DNA of 64,000 bases from Algoriella xinjiangensis. Its GTDB lineage: Bacteria > Bacteroidota > Bacteroidia > Flavobacteriales > Weeksellaceae. Below the pieces are notes generated by a model. That model searched no databases, was not told the origin of the DNA, and was given only the letters and a program-made list of their open reading frames with translations. How positions within the stretch are numbered: the stretch's first letter is position 1; every line of letters starts with the position of its first letter. The translations under genes and the position numbers were made by a program. The DNA lies in contig NZ_FOUZ01000001.1 of assembly GCF_900115015.1 (NCBI RefSeq), positions 1 through 64,000 of the forward strand, written 5' to 3'. Positions 47,001-54,653 of this stretch are shown here, in pieces.

Positions 47001-49747
47001 TTTAGTTGATTATTCTTTAAATATTCAAACAAGTTTAGTACAGTAATTTCATCACTATCGTTTAATTCAAACTCTTCTTCAATTTTTAAAAGCGAATTTT
47101 TATAATCAATGTAAGTATTTATCGCACTAACAATCAATCCTTTATTCTCAAACTGATGTTGAGCTATATTAATCAATTTCAAAGAATGCGATGAAGGTTC
47201 TCCAATTTTTTTGACAATAGACGCAAACGGAATTAGCCAATCTTTCCAACTATTCCATGTTGTATTATCAATTTGATTACAATCAATCGGAACAATAAAC
47301 TGTTCATTTATTTGTACATTATTAGCTTCTAAATGCGAAATAGAATCGTATAAACTCCATCCAACTTTAAATTTTTGATGTAATTCTATCACATATTTAC
47401 TAAGCTCTTTTTTACGCTCATCAATTCGTATTGCTTCTGCCTCAAAATTTGCATTAATTTGATATTTTGGAACTTCTAATGTTCGCTCAAATTGTTGTAA
47501 AACATCCGACTTCTTTGATTTATTAGAATGTAATTCAAGGCAAAAAGGTCCTAAGCCAATACCTTCTAATCGACTATGAACTACATCTAAAGCAGCTTTT
47601 TTGGCTGCAACAAATAAAACTTTTTTATTATTAGCTAATGCATCTGCAATAATATTGGTAATTGTCTGAGATTTCCCTGTACCAGGAGGTCCGTGCAAGA
47701 TAAAACTCTTGTTTTGATTGGCGTTTAAAACCGCATTTAATTGAGAATTATCGGTAGGAATTGGTAAAATTAATTCTGATGACGAAATATATTCTAAACT
47801 TGATGTATCTTCATTTACATTATCTAAAGCTTTGGTTAATTTACCATCAATTAAACTTTTAACAATTGCGCTTTTTTGTATTTCTACAGCGTATTTTGAA
47901 ATGTCTTGCCATAAAATCAATTTATTGAATGAAAAAGTTCCCAATACTGTTTGGTCTAAAACATCCCATCCTTCTAAATTTAAAACTGCATTTCTAATAA
48001 TTGCCAAAACTTTTGCGACATCTACACCAGAATCATCCGTTGGTAAAGTTTCTAAATTAGTCAAATTTAATTTATATTCTTGACGAAGATATTCGAGAAG
48101 CGTAATGTTAATCATCGTTTCTTCTTCTCTACTTCGTAACATAAATTTAGAATTTACGGACTTTCGAGATAATTCGACAGGAATCAATAATATTGGAGCA
48201 AATCGTGGAGTATCTTTATTGCGCGAGTCAAACCATTTTAAAAGTCCAATACCTAAATACAATGTACTTTTACCATTTTCTTCTTCAGCAAGTTTGGCTG
48301 TACGAAATAAATGTGTTAAAATTGTATCTAAATCATCTTGGTGATAATACGTTAAAAGCTTGTTGTATTTAAACTCATCATCTGCCAATTTAAATAAATC
48401 TTGTGACGAATGAATTGGATCGTGATAAAGACTATATTTTTTTAAAACTGCTTGATTATTGTTCGGATGTATTGTATAAGTTTTGCCATCTGCCAAATGA
48501 TCTTCTAACAAATTAACTTTAAGATCAACCAATTGCAACATACTTTTTGTGAAACGCAAATTGAGTAAATTATTACGCAATGAAAGGTCTAAAAGTTTAC
48601 GCTCCCATATTTTTTGTTTGGTAAGATTTGATAAATCTGTTAATTCTAAATCTTGGTACAATGTTCCAATCTCAAAATCTTTATCAAAGTTTGATTCATT
48701 TATTTCTGCGTTTAAAACAATTTTTTCTACATCATCTTTCGTTTTTAGCAAAGGCAAAGGTCCAATTCCATTAGATCTCGCATTTTTAATATCAATAGAA
48801 AGTAAAAAATTATTTAAATCCATAATTTCAACTTCCGCCGTTTTCATTGCTTCTGTAAACGACATTTGACTTCCTTTGCACAAATTTGTAGCTTCTATCA
48901 AAGCAATTTCTTTTATTCCCGAAGCAATTCGTTTAGAAATAGCTGCTTGATCATAATTTATTATTCCATCAAAACGTTGATTCTCTAACCAAACACCTAA
49001 AAATGCATGTCCGCGAGTTACAACCAATAAAGGATTGAGATTTATAGCTTCTAAACATGCTGCAAAAATCAAAGAAATATCAATACAGTTTCCAAATTTA
49101 GTTTCTATAACTTGGTCAATTAAACGAATTCGTTGTCCAGTTTTCTCAAAACTTGGTGGAATTGCACTGTAAATAAATTCGTAGTTCTGAATTGCTTTAT
49201 AAATTGAGGAAATCAATTGCAAAACTCTTTCTTTATTATTGGCTTGATAACCTTCGAAAGATGGATTTAAATTATTGGTTTCTAAAATTTTGATTGCATC
49301 AGTTTTAATCTTATAAATAAATGCGTTATTTGATAATACATACGATGCTAATAATTCTGGATAAGTTTGTAAACCACCAAAATAATCAATAGGAAGTACT
49401 TCTAAAGTAATCGTTTTTTGCGCAATAATTTCACCATTTTTGATTACTTTGAACTGTATTTGATCAAGATCTTTTTCTGATAAACTTTTCAGAAAATTTA
49501 AATCATAAATAAAATCAAACTGTGTAAGTTTGAAATCTATATTTTTCTGTAAACGATCAAAATTAAACTGTAAAGGTTCAAATAATCCAATATTTGAAGT
49601 AATAATGAGCTGAATATCTTCTAAATCATTTTGTATATCTTGAAAATTTATACTTGTCAAAAAATTATAATTGTTAAGACAAAAAGTATAATTAATATAG
49701 TTATGATGTTGAATTGTAAACTGAAATGGCAATGGTTGGTTGATCAT
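44045..49747 (-). CDS. Giant DUF4011/DUF3320-type superfamily 1 helicase with nuclease-like tail
   Basis: 1900 residues. Order: an N-terminal region with a transglutaminase-like pair (FGNCIDISLIFAACLEA and RGHAFLGVWLE, about 215-260); DUF4011 start QKIWERKLLDLSLRNNLLNLR (about 375); Walker A GPPGTGKSQT (about 685); DEAS box in LVIFDEASQLPTSEA (about 1292); helicase motifs VGDPKQMPP, NVQGDERDIILFS and VAVTRARYEM (about 1300-1540); a restriction-endonuclease-like MTES_1575-type domain (IDIGV ... ILAILVDSDNYF ... LGWNIYRIWTLDWL, about 1590-1690); and a C-terminal DUF3320 (VVINLAIDDLQNKGNLIVDGNRIIL). Such helicase-nuclease fusions are often suspected of nucleic-acid defence; the function is not proven. 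Confidence 0.88.
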   Translation of the reverse strand: MINQPLPFQFTIQHHNYINYTFCLNNYNFLTSINFQDIQNDLEDIQLIITSNIGLFEPLQFNFDRLQKNIDFKLTQFDFIYDLNFLKSLSEKDLDQIQFKVIKNGEIIAQKTITLEVLPIDYFGGLQTYPELLASYVLSNNAFIYKIKTDAIKILETNNLNPSFEGYQANNKERVLQLISSIYKAIQNYEFIYSAIPPSFEKTGQRIRLIDQVIETKFGNCIDISLIFAACLEAINLNPLLVVTRGHAFLGVWLENQRFDGIINYDQAAISKRIASGIKEIALIEATNLCKGSQMSFTEAMKTAEVEIMDLNNFLLSIDIKNARSNGIGPLPLLKTKDDVEKIVLNAEINESNFDKDFEIGTLYQDLELTDLSNLTKQKIWERKLLDLSLRNNLLNLRFTKSMLQLVDLKVNLLEDHLADGKTYTIHPNNNQAVLKKYSLYHDPIHSSQDLFKLADDEFKYNKLLTYYHQDDLDTILTHLFRTAKLAEEENGKSTLYLGIGLLKWFDSRNKDTPRFAPILLIPVELSRKSVNSKFMLRSREEETMINITLLEYLRQEYKLNLTNLETLPTDDSGVDVAKVLAIIRNAVLNLEGWDVLDQTVLGTFSFNKLILWQDISKYAVEIQKSAIVKSLIDGKLTKALDNVNEDTSSLEYISSSELILPIPTDNSQLNAVLNANQNKSFILHGPPGTGKSQTITNIIADALANNKKVLFVAAKKAALDVVHSRLEGIGLGPFCLELHSNKSKKSDVLQQFERTLEVPKYQINANFEAEAIRIDERKKELSKYVIELHQKFKVGWSLYDSISHLEANNVQINEQFIVPIDCNQIDNTTWNSWKDWLIPFASIVKKIGEPSSHSLKLINIAQHQFENKGLIVSAINTYIDYKNSLLKIEEEFELNDSDEITVLNLFEYLKNNQLKLPLIDVVKDEGKLNLLKNWILQQNKVQLIENELNSVYNSSILNLDYENLSQIWNKSKLTWFFPKWLKQRKVKAQLNGYVKSKIESAEQVDQLFDKLNARQQSNQQLNNPQYAFVALFAQPYFEENHYSISKIEHDITSVENALKLGEATKINAFPDWLKNHLNQPNLIKKLAESIVTIKESSASEINLLNYLSSIPETNDELENIVSNISDLEDWVNYNVLKEKATSLNLNWFITLLEKKLIKTNAVDIEFENIIHLNYFVKTVYNSEVLNSFDATIYESYIQQYKDLHKEFTTLSKNQLVMKLSDRIPNLTQEAAQSSEIGILQKAIRSKGRGLSIRKLFDQIPTLIPRLKPCMLMSPISVAQYFDVNTEHFDLVIFDEASQLPTSEAISALARAKQAIIVGDPKQMPPTSFFASAKIDEDNIELEDLESILDDCLALSIPSNYLLRHYRSKHESLISFSNVNFYDNKLLTFPSPDDLDRKVTFKFIEGFYDKGKTRTNKNEAEAIINYIFQHLKKGNTKSIGVVTFSQTQQVLIEDLLQKLFQTYPQLEEFSINNNESIFIKNLENVQGDERDIILFSIGYGPDEDGKVSMNFGPLNRDGGWRRLNVAVTRARYEMKVFSSLKGDQIDLNRTNSEGVKGLKNFLNFAEKGIVYQAKDKLENEKTLLIKSIADYLILNGLNVKTNIGTSDYKIDIGVVDEANENDYILAILVDSDNYFKINTTNDRELLAPNVLKNLGWNIYRIWTLDWLKNKDKIVEDIKEYLVQIKKEIVVEVEQPEVLITIESDLNTVEDLNVNTLSQPYVAAILRPVEFANSESIYFPENRAEILNQMRLIITTEAPISQNSLFKKILKNWNTARAGSKLNGYLSEIINSIPDLITTENHQKFYWTTEIQPNHLDYYRDNLIEKRTIDELSIEEISVAIQEIMEDNLSLEKMELIRFTARIFNFSKVGAQIDVVINLAIDDLQNKGNLIVDGNRIILNT

Positions 49748-49866
49748 TTTATCAATGATTTAGCGTTATAAATTGATATTTAAAAATAGTGAAATAAACA
49801 TTTACTTTTTAAATAAAAAATATAATTATTCAATAATGGATAAAAGGATATCATATAATTCAAAAA

Positions 49867-49890
49867 AAGGTGCAAATTACTTTGCACCTT
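49867..49890 (-). terminator. Terminator of the ohrR-ohr-nitroreductase operon
   Basis: Stem AAGGTGCAAA / TTTGCACCTT (49867-49876 / 49881-49890) with loop TTAC, then TTTTTGAATT on the minus strand. Confidence 0.85.
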
Positions 49891-49899
49891 TCTCTATTT

Positions 49900-50535
49900 T
49901 TATTTTACACGGATAACAAATTCATCCATCGGAACTCTTACTTTTTTCATCGTAGACAACCAATCTTTGCTTGTATCGCTATAACCTAAATACATAATTA
50001 CTGTACTTTTTAGTCCTTTCGCAGGCAAATCTAAAACTTCATCAAAAACTTTACTATTAAAACCTTCTGCTGGTGTACTATCAATTCTAAGTTCGGCAGC
50101 TTGTGCTAAAGCCAAACCTAAACCAATGTACGATTGTTTTGCAGCGTGTTCAAAATGTTGTTCATTCGTTAATTGAGAAAGACTCTCTTTTAACTGACTT
50201 GTATAACTATCAAAACGACCTCTTGGTAAATCTCTTTCATCAGTCGTTAAATCGTACACTTTATCAATTTTTTCATCTGTATAATTATCCCAAGCTGCAA
50301 AAACAAGAATATGAGAACAATCTGTTACACATTCTGGATTAAGCGCTCCATTAACCAATTTATTTTTAGTTTCTTGATCTTCTACAACTACAACACGAAA
50401 TTGTTGTAAACCTGAAGAAGTTGGTGCTAAACGAATTGCTTCTAAGATTTTATTTAAATCTGTTTCACTTACTTTTTTAGTAGGATCGTATGCTTTTGTA
50501 GCATGTCTCCACTCTAAATTCTCTATTAAACTCAT
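49900..50535 (-). CDS. NAD(P)H-dependent nitroreductase family oxidoreductase
   Basis: 211-residue FMN-binding NfsB-type protein. N-terminal WRHATKAYDPTKKVSETDL, RLAPTSSGLQQFRVVVVED (flavin and substrate site), and SYIGLGLALAQAAELRIDSTPAEGF before the typical TVIMYLGY. It reduces quinones or nitro compounds with NAD(P)H. It lies 6 bases after the DUF1304 gene and is the last gene of the peroxide-response operon, so it probably detoxifies electrophiles formed under peroxide stress (inference). Confidence 0.9.
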   Translation of the reverse strand: MSLIENLEWRHATKAYDPTKKVSETDLNKILEAIRLAPTSSGLQQFRVVVVEDQETKNKLVNGALNPECVTDCSHILVFAAWDNYTDEKIDKVYDLTTDERDLPRGRFDSYTSQLKESLSQLTNEQHFEHAAKQSYIGLGLALAQAAELRIDSTPAEGFNSKVFDEVLDLPAKGLKSTVIMYLGYSDTSKDWLSTMKKVRVPMDEFVIRVK

Positions 50536-50541
50536 TTTATA

Positions 50542-50910
50542 TTATTTAGTGATAAAAACCATTATAAATGCCAAAATAGCTGGTAATGCTTGTACAAAAA
50601 ATATTTTTTTAGAAGCTGTAATTGCGCCGTATAAACCTGCAACAATAACACATCCTAAGAAAAATAAACGAACGTTAATTGCCCATTCTGCGTTGTCTAT
50701 TAAAAAAGACCAAACCAATCCGGCAGCTAAAAAACCGTTGTACAAACCTTGATTTGCCGCCAATGCTTTTGTTGGTTTAAAGAGTTCTGGAGAAAGACTT
50801 TTTCCGAAAACTTTTTTACCAACCGTTTCCCAAGCAAACATTTCCATCCAAAGAATGTATACATGTTCGATGAGAACAATCGCGGTTAAAATACTAGCTA
50901 TTATTTGCAT
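50542..50910 (-). CDS. DUF1304 membrane protein
   Basis: 122 residues from the ATG at 50910, a four-segment membrane protein with the DUF1304 opening VLIEHVYILWMEMFAW and NQGLYNGFLAAGLVW. The frame can be extended to 50949, but that start would overlap the end of ohr by 17 bases and gives a hydrophilic leader; 50910 leaves a 22-base gap and begins right at the membrane segment. Family function unknown. Part of the organic-peroxide operon. Confidence 0.85.
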   Translation of the reverse strand: MQIIASILTAIVLIEHVYILWMEMFAWETVGKKVFGKSLSPELFKPTKALAANQGLYNGFLAAGLVWSFLIDNAEWAINVRLFFLGCVIVAGLYGAITASKKIFFVQALPAILAFIMVFITK

Positions 50911-50932
50911 TTTATGGTTGATTAATTTATTA

Positions 50933-51352
50933 TTAATTATTTGAAACAATTAGTTCTACATCAATATTATTGCGTGTAGCGTTAGAATAAGGACAAATTT
51001 GATGCGCTTTTTCTGCATATAATTTTGCATCTTCTAAAGAAACACCTAAAACTGAAATTGTCAAAACTGCAGCTAATCCAAAACCACCGTTTTCTAATTG
51101 ACCAATGCTAACATCTGCTTTTACAGTTGTTTCTGCTTTTACTTTATTTTGTTGTAAAACCAAATTCAAAGCGCTATCAAAACAAGCAGAATATCCTGCT
51201 GCAAATAACAATTCTGGATTTAAGTAATCATCATTTGCTCCGCCTAAAGCTTTTGGCATACGAACGTCAAAATCTACAATCCCATTTTCGCTTTTAACCT
51301 TTCCATTTCTTCCTCCTGTTGCAGTAACAGAAGCTGTATACAATGTTTTCAT
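50933..51352 (-). CDS. ohr: Organic hydroperoxide resistance protein (Ohr)
   Basis: 139-residue OsmC-fold peroxidase that reduces organic peroxides with lipoylated proteins as reductants. The two redox cysteines are seen in AAGYSACFDSAL and HQICPYSNATR, with the conserved arginine in GGRNGKV. It lies 6 bases after the MarR-type regulator gene that most likely controls it. Confidence 0.93.
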   Translation of the reverse strand: MKTLYTASVTATGGRNGKVKSENGIVDFDVRMPKALGGANDDYLNPELLFAAGYSACFDSALNLVLQQNKVKAETTVKADVSIGQLENGGFGLAAVLTISVLGVSLEDAKLYAEKAHQICPYSNATRNNIDVELIVSNN

Positions 51353-51358
51353 ATTTGT

Positions 51359-51790
51359 TTATTTTGATTTTATTTTTGTAATTATTCTTCTCAAATCCAT
51401 TAAATCTTCCATTGAAACATTCATTTTTTCAGCTAATTTTGATGGAACTTCACATGCTTTTGCTTGCAAATCTTTCCCATGTTTGGTTAATTTTATTTTA
51501 ACAACACGTTCATCTTTTTTGCTTCTAACTCTTGTTACAATTTTTTTTTGTTCCAATCTTTTTAATAATGGTGTTAACGTTCCACTATCCAAAAAAAGCT
51601 TCTCTCCTATTTGATTTACAGTCATATCGTCTGTTTCCCATAAAACAAGCAATACCAAATATTGCGGATAAGTAAGATCCAATTCATTTAGCAACGGACG
51701 ATATTCGTTTACAATATCGCGTACCAAAACATAAATTGGAAAACAAAGTTGATTCTCTAATTTTAAACTATTTAAATCTTGTTCAATCAT
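51359..51790 (-). CDS. ohrR: OhrR-type MarR-family peroxide sensor/repressor
   Basis: 143-residue winged-helix regulator. The N-terminal ENQLCFPIYVLVRDIVNEYRPLL contains the single conserved reactive cysteine (Cys16) and is followed by the MarR core, LYLDSGTL-like segment (LFLDSGTLTPLLKRLEQK) and a wing with RSKKDERVVKIKL. OhrR proteins repress ohr until Cys is oxidised by organic peroxides. First gene of the operon; a strong palindrome at 51810-51835 lies 20 bases upstream. Confidence 0.92.
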   Translation of the reverse strand: MIEQDLNSLKLENQLCFPIYVLVRDIVNEYRPLLNELDLTYPQYLVLLVLWETDDMTVNQIGEKLFLDSGTLTPLLKRLEQKKIVTRVRSKKDERVVKIKLTKHGKDLQAKACEVPSKLAEKMNVSMEDLMDLRRIITKIKSK

Positions 51791-51809
51791 TTCGTTACAA
51801 ATCTACGTC

Positions 51810-51835
51810 AAATTATATTGTACGCAATTTAATTT
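51810..51835. promoter_or_regulatory. Palindromic operator upstream of ohrR
   Basis: 26-base dyad, AAATTATATTG (51810-51820), TACG, then CAATTTAATTT (51825-51835). The arms match as AAATTAWATTG / CAATWTAATTT with one mismatched pair. It lies where the ohrR promoter should be and is the likely OhrR binding site. Confidence 0.7.
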
Positions 51836-51934
51836 AACAAAACTTTAATTCTACCCTACTAATATCATTTGTAGAAGTTGCTTTTTGTTCGCATCTTTGT
51901 TAAAATAGTTCGATTAAAATTTAAAGATTGATTG

Positions 51935-52495
51935 ATGAAGAAAAATAAGCAAATCATTTTAGCCATATTAGTAGTTCTTGGTTTATTAGCCATTATGTTT
52001 ACTCCGATTGGAACGTTTTTGAAAAGTAAAATTGAAGATGATAGCCATTTAGCAGGAAATGATGTTGAGCTTTTGGACAGCGATTATGATGTAGATTTAG
52101 CGGGACACAATGGTGCAACAACAACCAATTTATTGGATATAAAAAATAGTGGAGAAGTTGTTTTTCTTAATTATTGGGGAAGTTGGTGTCCGCCCTGTGT
52201 TGCGGAGATGCCTACAATTCAGAAATTATACGAAGCAAAAGGGAAAAAAGTAAAATTTGTATTGGTTGCAATTCAAGATAAACCAGCTGTATTTAATGCT
52301 TTTTTACAAAAAAACAATTACACAATGCCAGTTTACGAACCAAGTAGTCCGTTGTCTAACAACATGCTACCAAAGGTTTTTCCGACAACTTATATTCTAA
52401 ATAAAAAAGGAGAAGTTGTTTTAAAAGAAACAAAAACAAGAGATTGGAACGATAAAGAAATTAATGATTTATTGGACAAATTGATTGCAGAATAA
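51935..52495 (+). CDS. TlpA-like thioredoxin-fold protein, membrane anchored
   Basis: About 187 residues. An N-terminal hydrophobic anchor (ILAILVVLGLLAIMF), then a TlpA/ResA-like domain with the redox motif WCPPC in NYWGSWCPPCVAEMPTIQK and cis-Pro in PKVFPTTYILN. It probably acts in the periplasm as a disulfide reductase or in cytochrome c maturation-type reactions; the partner is unknown. The frame includes TTG at 51932, but ATG at 51935 is taken. Divergent from the ohrR operon, with its own terminator. Confidence 0.88.
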   Translation: MKKNKQIILAILVVLGLLAIMFTPIGTFLKSKIEDDSHLAGNDVELLDSDYDVDLAGHNGATTTNLLDIKNSGEVVFLNYWGSWCPPCVAEMPTIQKLYEAKGKKVKFVLVAIQDKPAVFNAFLQKNNYTMPVYEPSSPLSNNMLPKVFPTTYILNKKGEVVLKETKTRDWNDKEINDLLDKLIAE

Positions 52496-52512
52496 CGATA
52501 AAAACATGATAT

Positions 52513-52549
52513 AAAAAGGGTAATATTTTAAACAAATATTACCCTTTTT
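52513..52549 (+). terminator. Terminator of the TlpA-like gene
   Basis: Stem AAAAAGGGTAATATTT / AAATATTACCCTTTTT followed by a T-run. Confidence 0.85.
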
Positions 52550-52564
52550 ATTTTATAGACGTTA

Positions 52565-52572
52565 TAACTTTG
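52565..52572 (+). promoter_or_regulatory. -7 box of the paired membrane-protein operon
   Basis: TAACTTTG, an exact TAnnTTTG, 22 bases before the TTG start at 52595. It supports that unusual start, since no ATG is available in frame nearby. Confidence 0.4.
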
Positions 52573-52594
52573 CACTTTATAAAATTATACGTTT

Positions 52595-53155
52595 TTGAAG
52601 AGCACACGCATCATCAAGTTTTTTACAATTCTGACCATATTTATCATTCAGTTTTTGTTTTTATTTGCCATTTTAAACGAGCGAATAAAACATTATGCTG
52701 TGCCATATATTGTGGTTTTAATTTGCATGATGCTAATTGTGGTTTACAGAAAATTTCCGCTTCATCATCATGAATTTTCATTTGATCGAAAAAGCTTGGT
52801 TCTTTGGATTCCGATTGCAGCTATTATTACCTATTTACTGAATAATAAATTAGGATTAGGTGGCGTTTTTTCTGCTGGAATTGTTGGTACAATTGGATCT
52901 TTTTTGACCATTATCAATCCAAAATCAGATTACCTAAAACAACTTGCCGGACCAATTTATTGCGGCGCCTTTATTGGAATGACTTCGCTTAATTTTGAGT
53001 ATGTTTATTTGATGATTATTACTGCCGGAATTTTTACAGCATTGTTATTTTTTGCAACAAAATCGCTATTTGTAGGCGTTGGTGGTAAATTAGGAACTTT
53101 AGCTTTTATTGGTGTATTGTTGAGTATGTTATTGTTTAAATTAATTTTTGGCTAA
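52595..53155 (+). CDS. Membrane protein A of a paralogous tandem pair
   Basis: 186 residues beginning at TTG (52595); no in-frame ATG precedes the first conserved part. Five to six hydrophobic segments. Halfway it reads GPIYCGAFIGMTSLNFEYVYLMI and ends with FVGVGGKLGTLAFIGV. The next gene has the same two blocks, so both descend from one ancestor. The stop codon abuts the ATG of the next gene (TAAATG). Function unknown. Confidence 0.75.
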   Translation: MKSTRIIKFFTILTIFIIQFLFLFAILNERIKHYAVPYIVVLICMMLIVVYRKFPLHHHEFSFDRKSLVLWIPIAAIITYLLNNKLGLGGVFSAGIVGTIGSFLTIINPKSDYLKQLAGPIYCGAFIGMTSLNFEYVYLMIITAGIFTALLFFATKSLFVGVGGKLGTLAFIGVLLSMLLFKLIFG

Positions 53156-53623
53156 ATGATTGATTTTTTGATTTTTGCAAGCGCATCAGTAATGGCAACA
53201 TTTTTAACCTTTGCGTTAAATATTCGTTTCAAGCAAGGACCAGTTCGTTCATCTGCGCTAATTGCACTAATTGTCGGAGGATTTTTCTATTTTTTTCCAA
53301 CACTTTTACCCGAAATCTATACTAAAAATATTCCTTTATATGTTATTGGCGGAACCTTTATCGGAATGGTTTCTTCGAGTATCAATATTAGCTATTTTTC
53401 GTTGATTTTTTCACCGATTCTTTTCTCTGTTTTATTGCATTATACCAGCAAAGTTTTTAATGGTTTTGGTGGCGCATTGGGTACAACAGCCTGCATTGCG
53501 TTAATGTGTACAATGGCTTTTCCTATTATTACAAAACATAAAAAAGTAACATACGGCTATCGTATTTTAAGAATGTTTTTCTTAAAACAAAAACGAAAAA
53601 GAATTATAAAAAGAAAAGTTTAA
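53156..53623 (+). CDS. Membrane protein B of a paralogous tandem pair
   Basis: 155 residues, four or five hydrophobic segments and a basic C-terminal tail (KQKRKRIIKRKV). Matching blocks to the previous protein: IPLYVIGGTFIGMVSSSINISYF and FNGFGGALGTTACIAL. It starts immediately at the upstream stop codon. The two probably form a hetero-oligomeric membrane complex (inference). No known family recognised. Confidence 0.75.
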   Translation: MIDFLIFASASVMATFLTFALNIRFKQGPVRSSALIALIVGGFFYFFPTLLPEIYTKNIPLYVIGGTFIGMVSSSINISYFSLIFSPILFSVLLHYTSKVFNGFGGALGTTACIALMCTMAFPIITKHKKVTYGYRILRMFFLKQKRKRIIKRKV

Positions 53624-53626
53624 GAC

Positions 53627-54076
53627 TTAGTCATAACAGTTAAAAATAATCTCTCCTACTGTTTTACTTTTCCAATAGTTAATCTGTTTTAATTCACTTT
53701 CTGCTAAATCTTTTAAATCAGAAGTTTCAACATTTTCTAAGGCTTCTTTTCGGTTAAGAACAACCAAATCAGAATTTACAGTTGCTTTAAGTTGCGTAAT
53801 TAAATCAATTGGAAAATCAATAAATCTTAAATCAAAACAACGGCTATTTTCTACACATGCAAAAATAAAATAAGTAGAATTCGCTATCAAATAAAATTCT
53901 TTTTTTGTGCGTTCATCTTTTATTTTTTGTTGATAGAAATTTGACGATTCGTTCGGTTTTTTCAATTCTCCTTGCTTCAAATAAGGTTGTGTTATATTAC
54001 TCAAAACGGCGTTTAATTGTGTTAAATCAAATGTAGATTCGGTATCAAAACCTGTAATTCCTTTTAGTAGTTTCAT
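53627..54076 (-). CDS. Hypothetical protein
   Basis: 149-residue soluble protein, no signal peptide, with an alpha/beta composition and a Cys-containing middle (ACVENSRCFDLRFID). It converges on the membrane-pair operon, with only 3 bases between stops. I do not recognise a family. Confidence 0.6.
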   Translation of the reverse strand: MKLLKGITGFDTESTFDLTQLNAVLSNITQPYLKQGELKKPNESSNFYQQKIKDERTKKEFYLIANSTYFIFACVENSRCFDLRFIDFPIDLITQLKATVNSDLVVLNRKEALENVETSDLKDLAESELKQINYWKSKTVGEIIFNCYD

Positions 54077-54268
54077 GCTGTAAAATTGATTTTTAATCTA
54101 TTACAATTTCGCTATTTTTCAAAAATTATTTATTAAACATAACATTATCAAATTGTTAAACTTTGTAATTAATTTTACAAATAACATGTTTAACATTAAA
54201 TAGATATTGTCTATAAAATCAATCAATTTAAAGAATCAATAATTAAATTTTATCTTTTTGATACCGCT

Positions 54269-54276
54269 TAATTTTG
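54269..54276 (+). promoter_or_regulatory. -7 box of the DUF3861 gene
   Basis: TAATTTTG, an exact TAnnTTTG, 22 bases before the ATG at 54299. Confidence 0.35.
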
Positions 54277-54298
54277 TGAAATAAGAAACAATACACCA

Positions 54299-54595
54299 AT
54301 GAAAAAGGGAAATAAATACAAAATTACATTAGAGCAAATTGATTTGCTAGACAAAGAAGCGACATTAAAAGAGCCGATTTCTTTTGAATTTATGAATCAT
54401 GATGAGATTTTTAAAATCATAGAAATCATAAATGCTAAAAATCCGTTTGAAGAAGAAAATCAAGCAACAGAATTTGCGTTAGGTTTAAAACTTTTTACAG
54501 AAGTTATCTTAAAAAATAAAAACAATCCATTGTTTGAGGAGTTAAGTCCAGCGATGCTAAACTTTATGATGAAGTTAAAATCTACTTTAAAATAA
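54299..54595 (+). CDS. DUF3861 family protein
   Basis: 98 residues. The pattern KYKITLEQIDLLDKEA ... FEFMNHDEIFKIIEIIN ... QATEFALGLKLFTEVILKN is typical of DUF3861, a small family of unknown function found in many bacteria. Soluble and acidic. Single gene with its own promoter and terminator, convergent with the TMEM175-like gene. Confidence 0.85.
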   Translation: MKKGNKYKITLEQIDLLDKEATLKEPISFEFMNHDEIFKIIEIINAKNPFEEENQATEFALGLKLFTEVILKNKNNPLFEELSPAMLNFMMKLKSTLK

Positions 54596-54602
54596 GAAAA
54601 CT

Positions 54603-54637
54603 AAAAAAGCTGAGATTTTGTTTAAAACCTCAGCTTT
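54603..54637. terminator. Bidirectional terminator of DUF3861 and TMEM175-like genes
   Basis: Stem AAAAAGCTGAG / CTCAGCTTTT with a 14-base loop, between convergent genes. Confidence 0.8.
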
Positions 54638-54653
54638 TCCTATTATTTAATCA

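Noticed and set aside
44553-48869. Several plus-strand frames of 60-110 codons inside the giant helicase gene
   Set aside because: They lie opposite a well-supported 1900-residue gene with clear motifs. They are antisense shadows.
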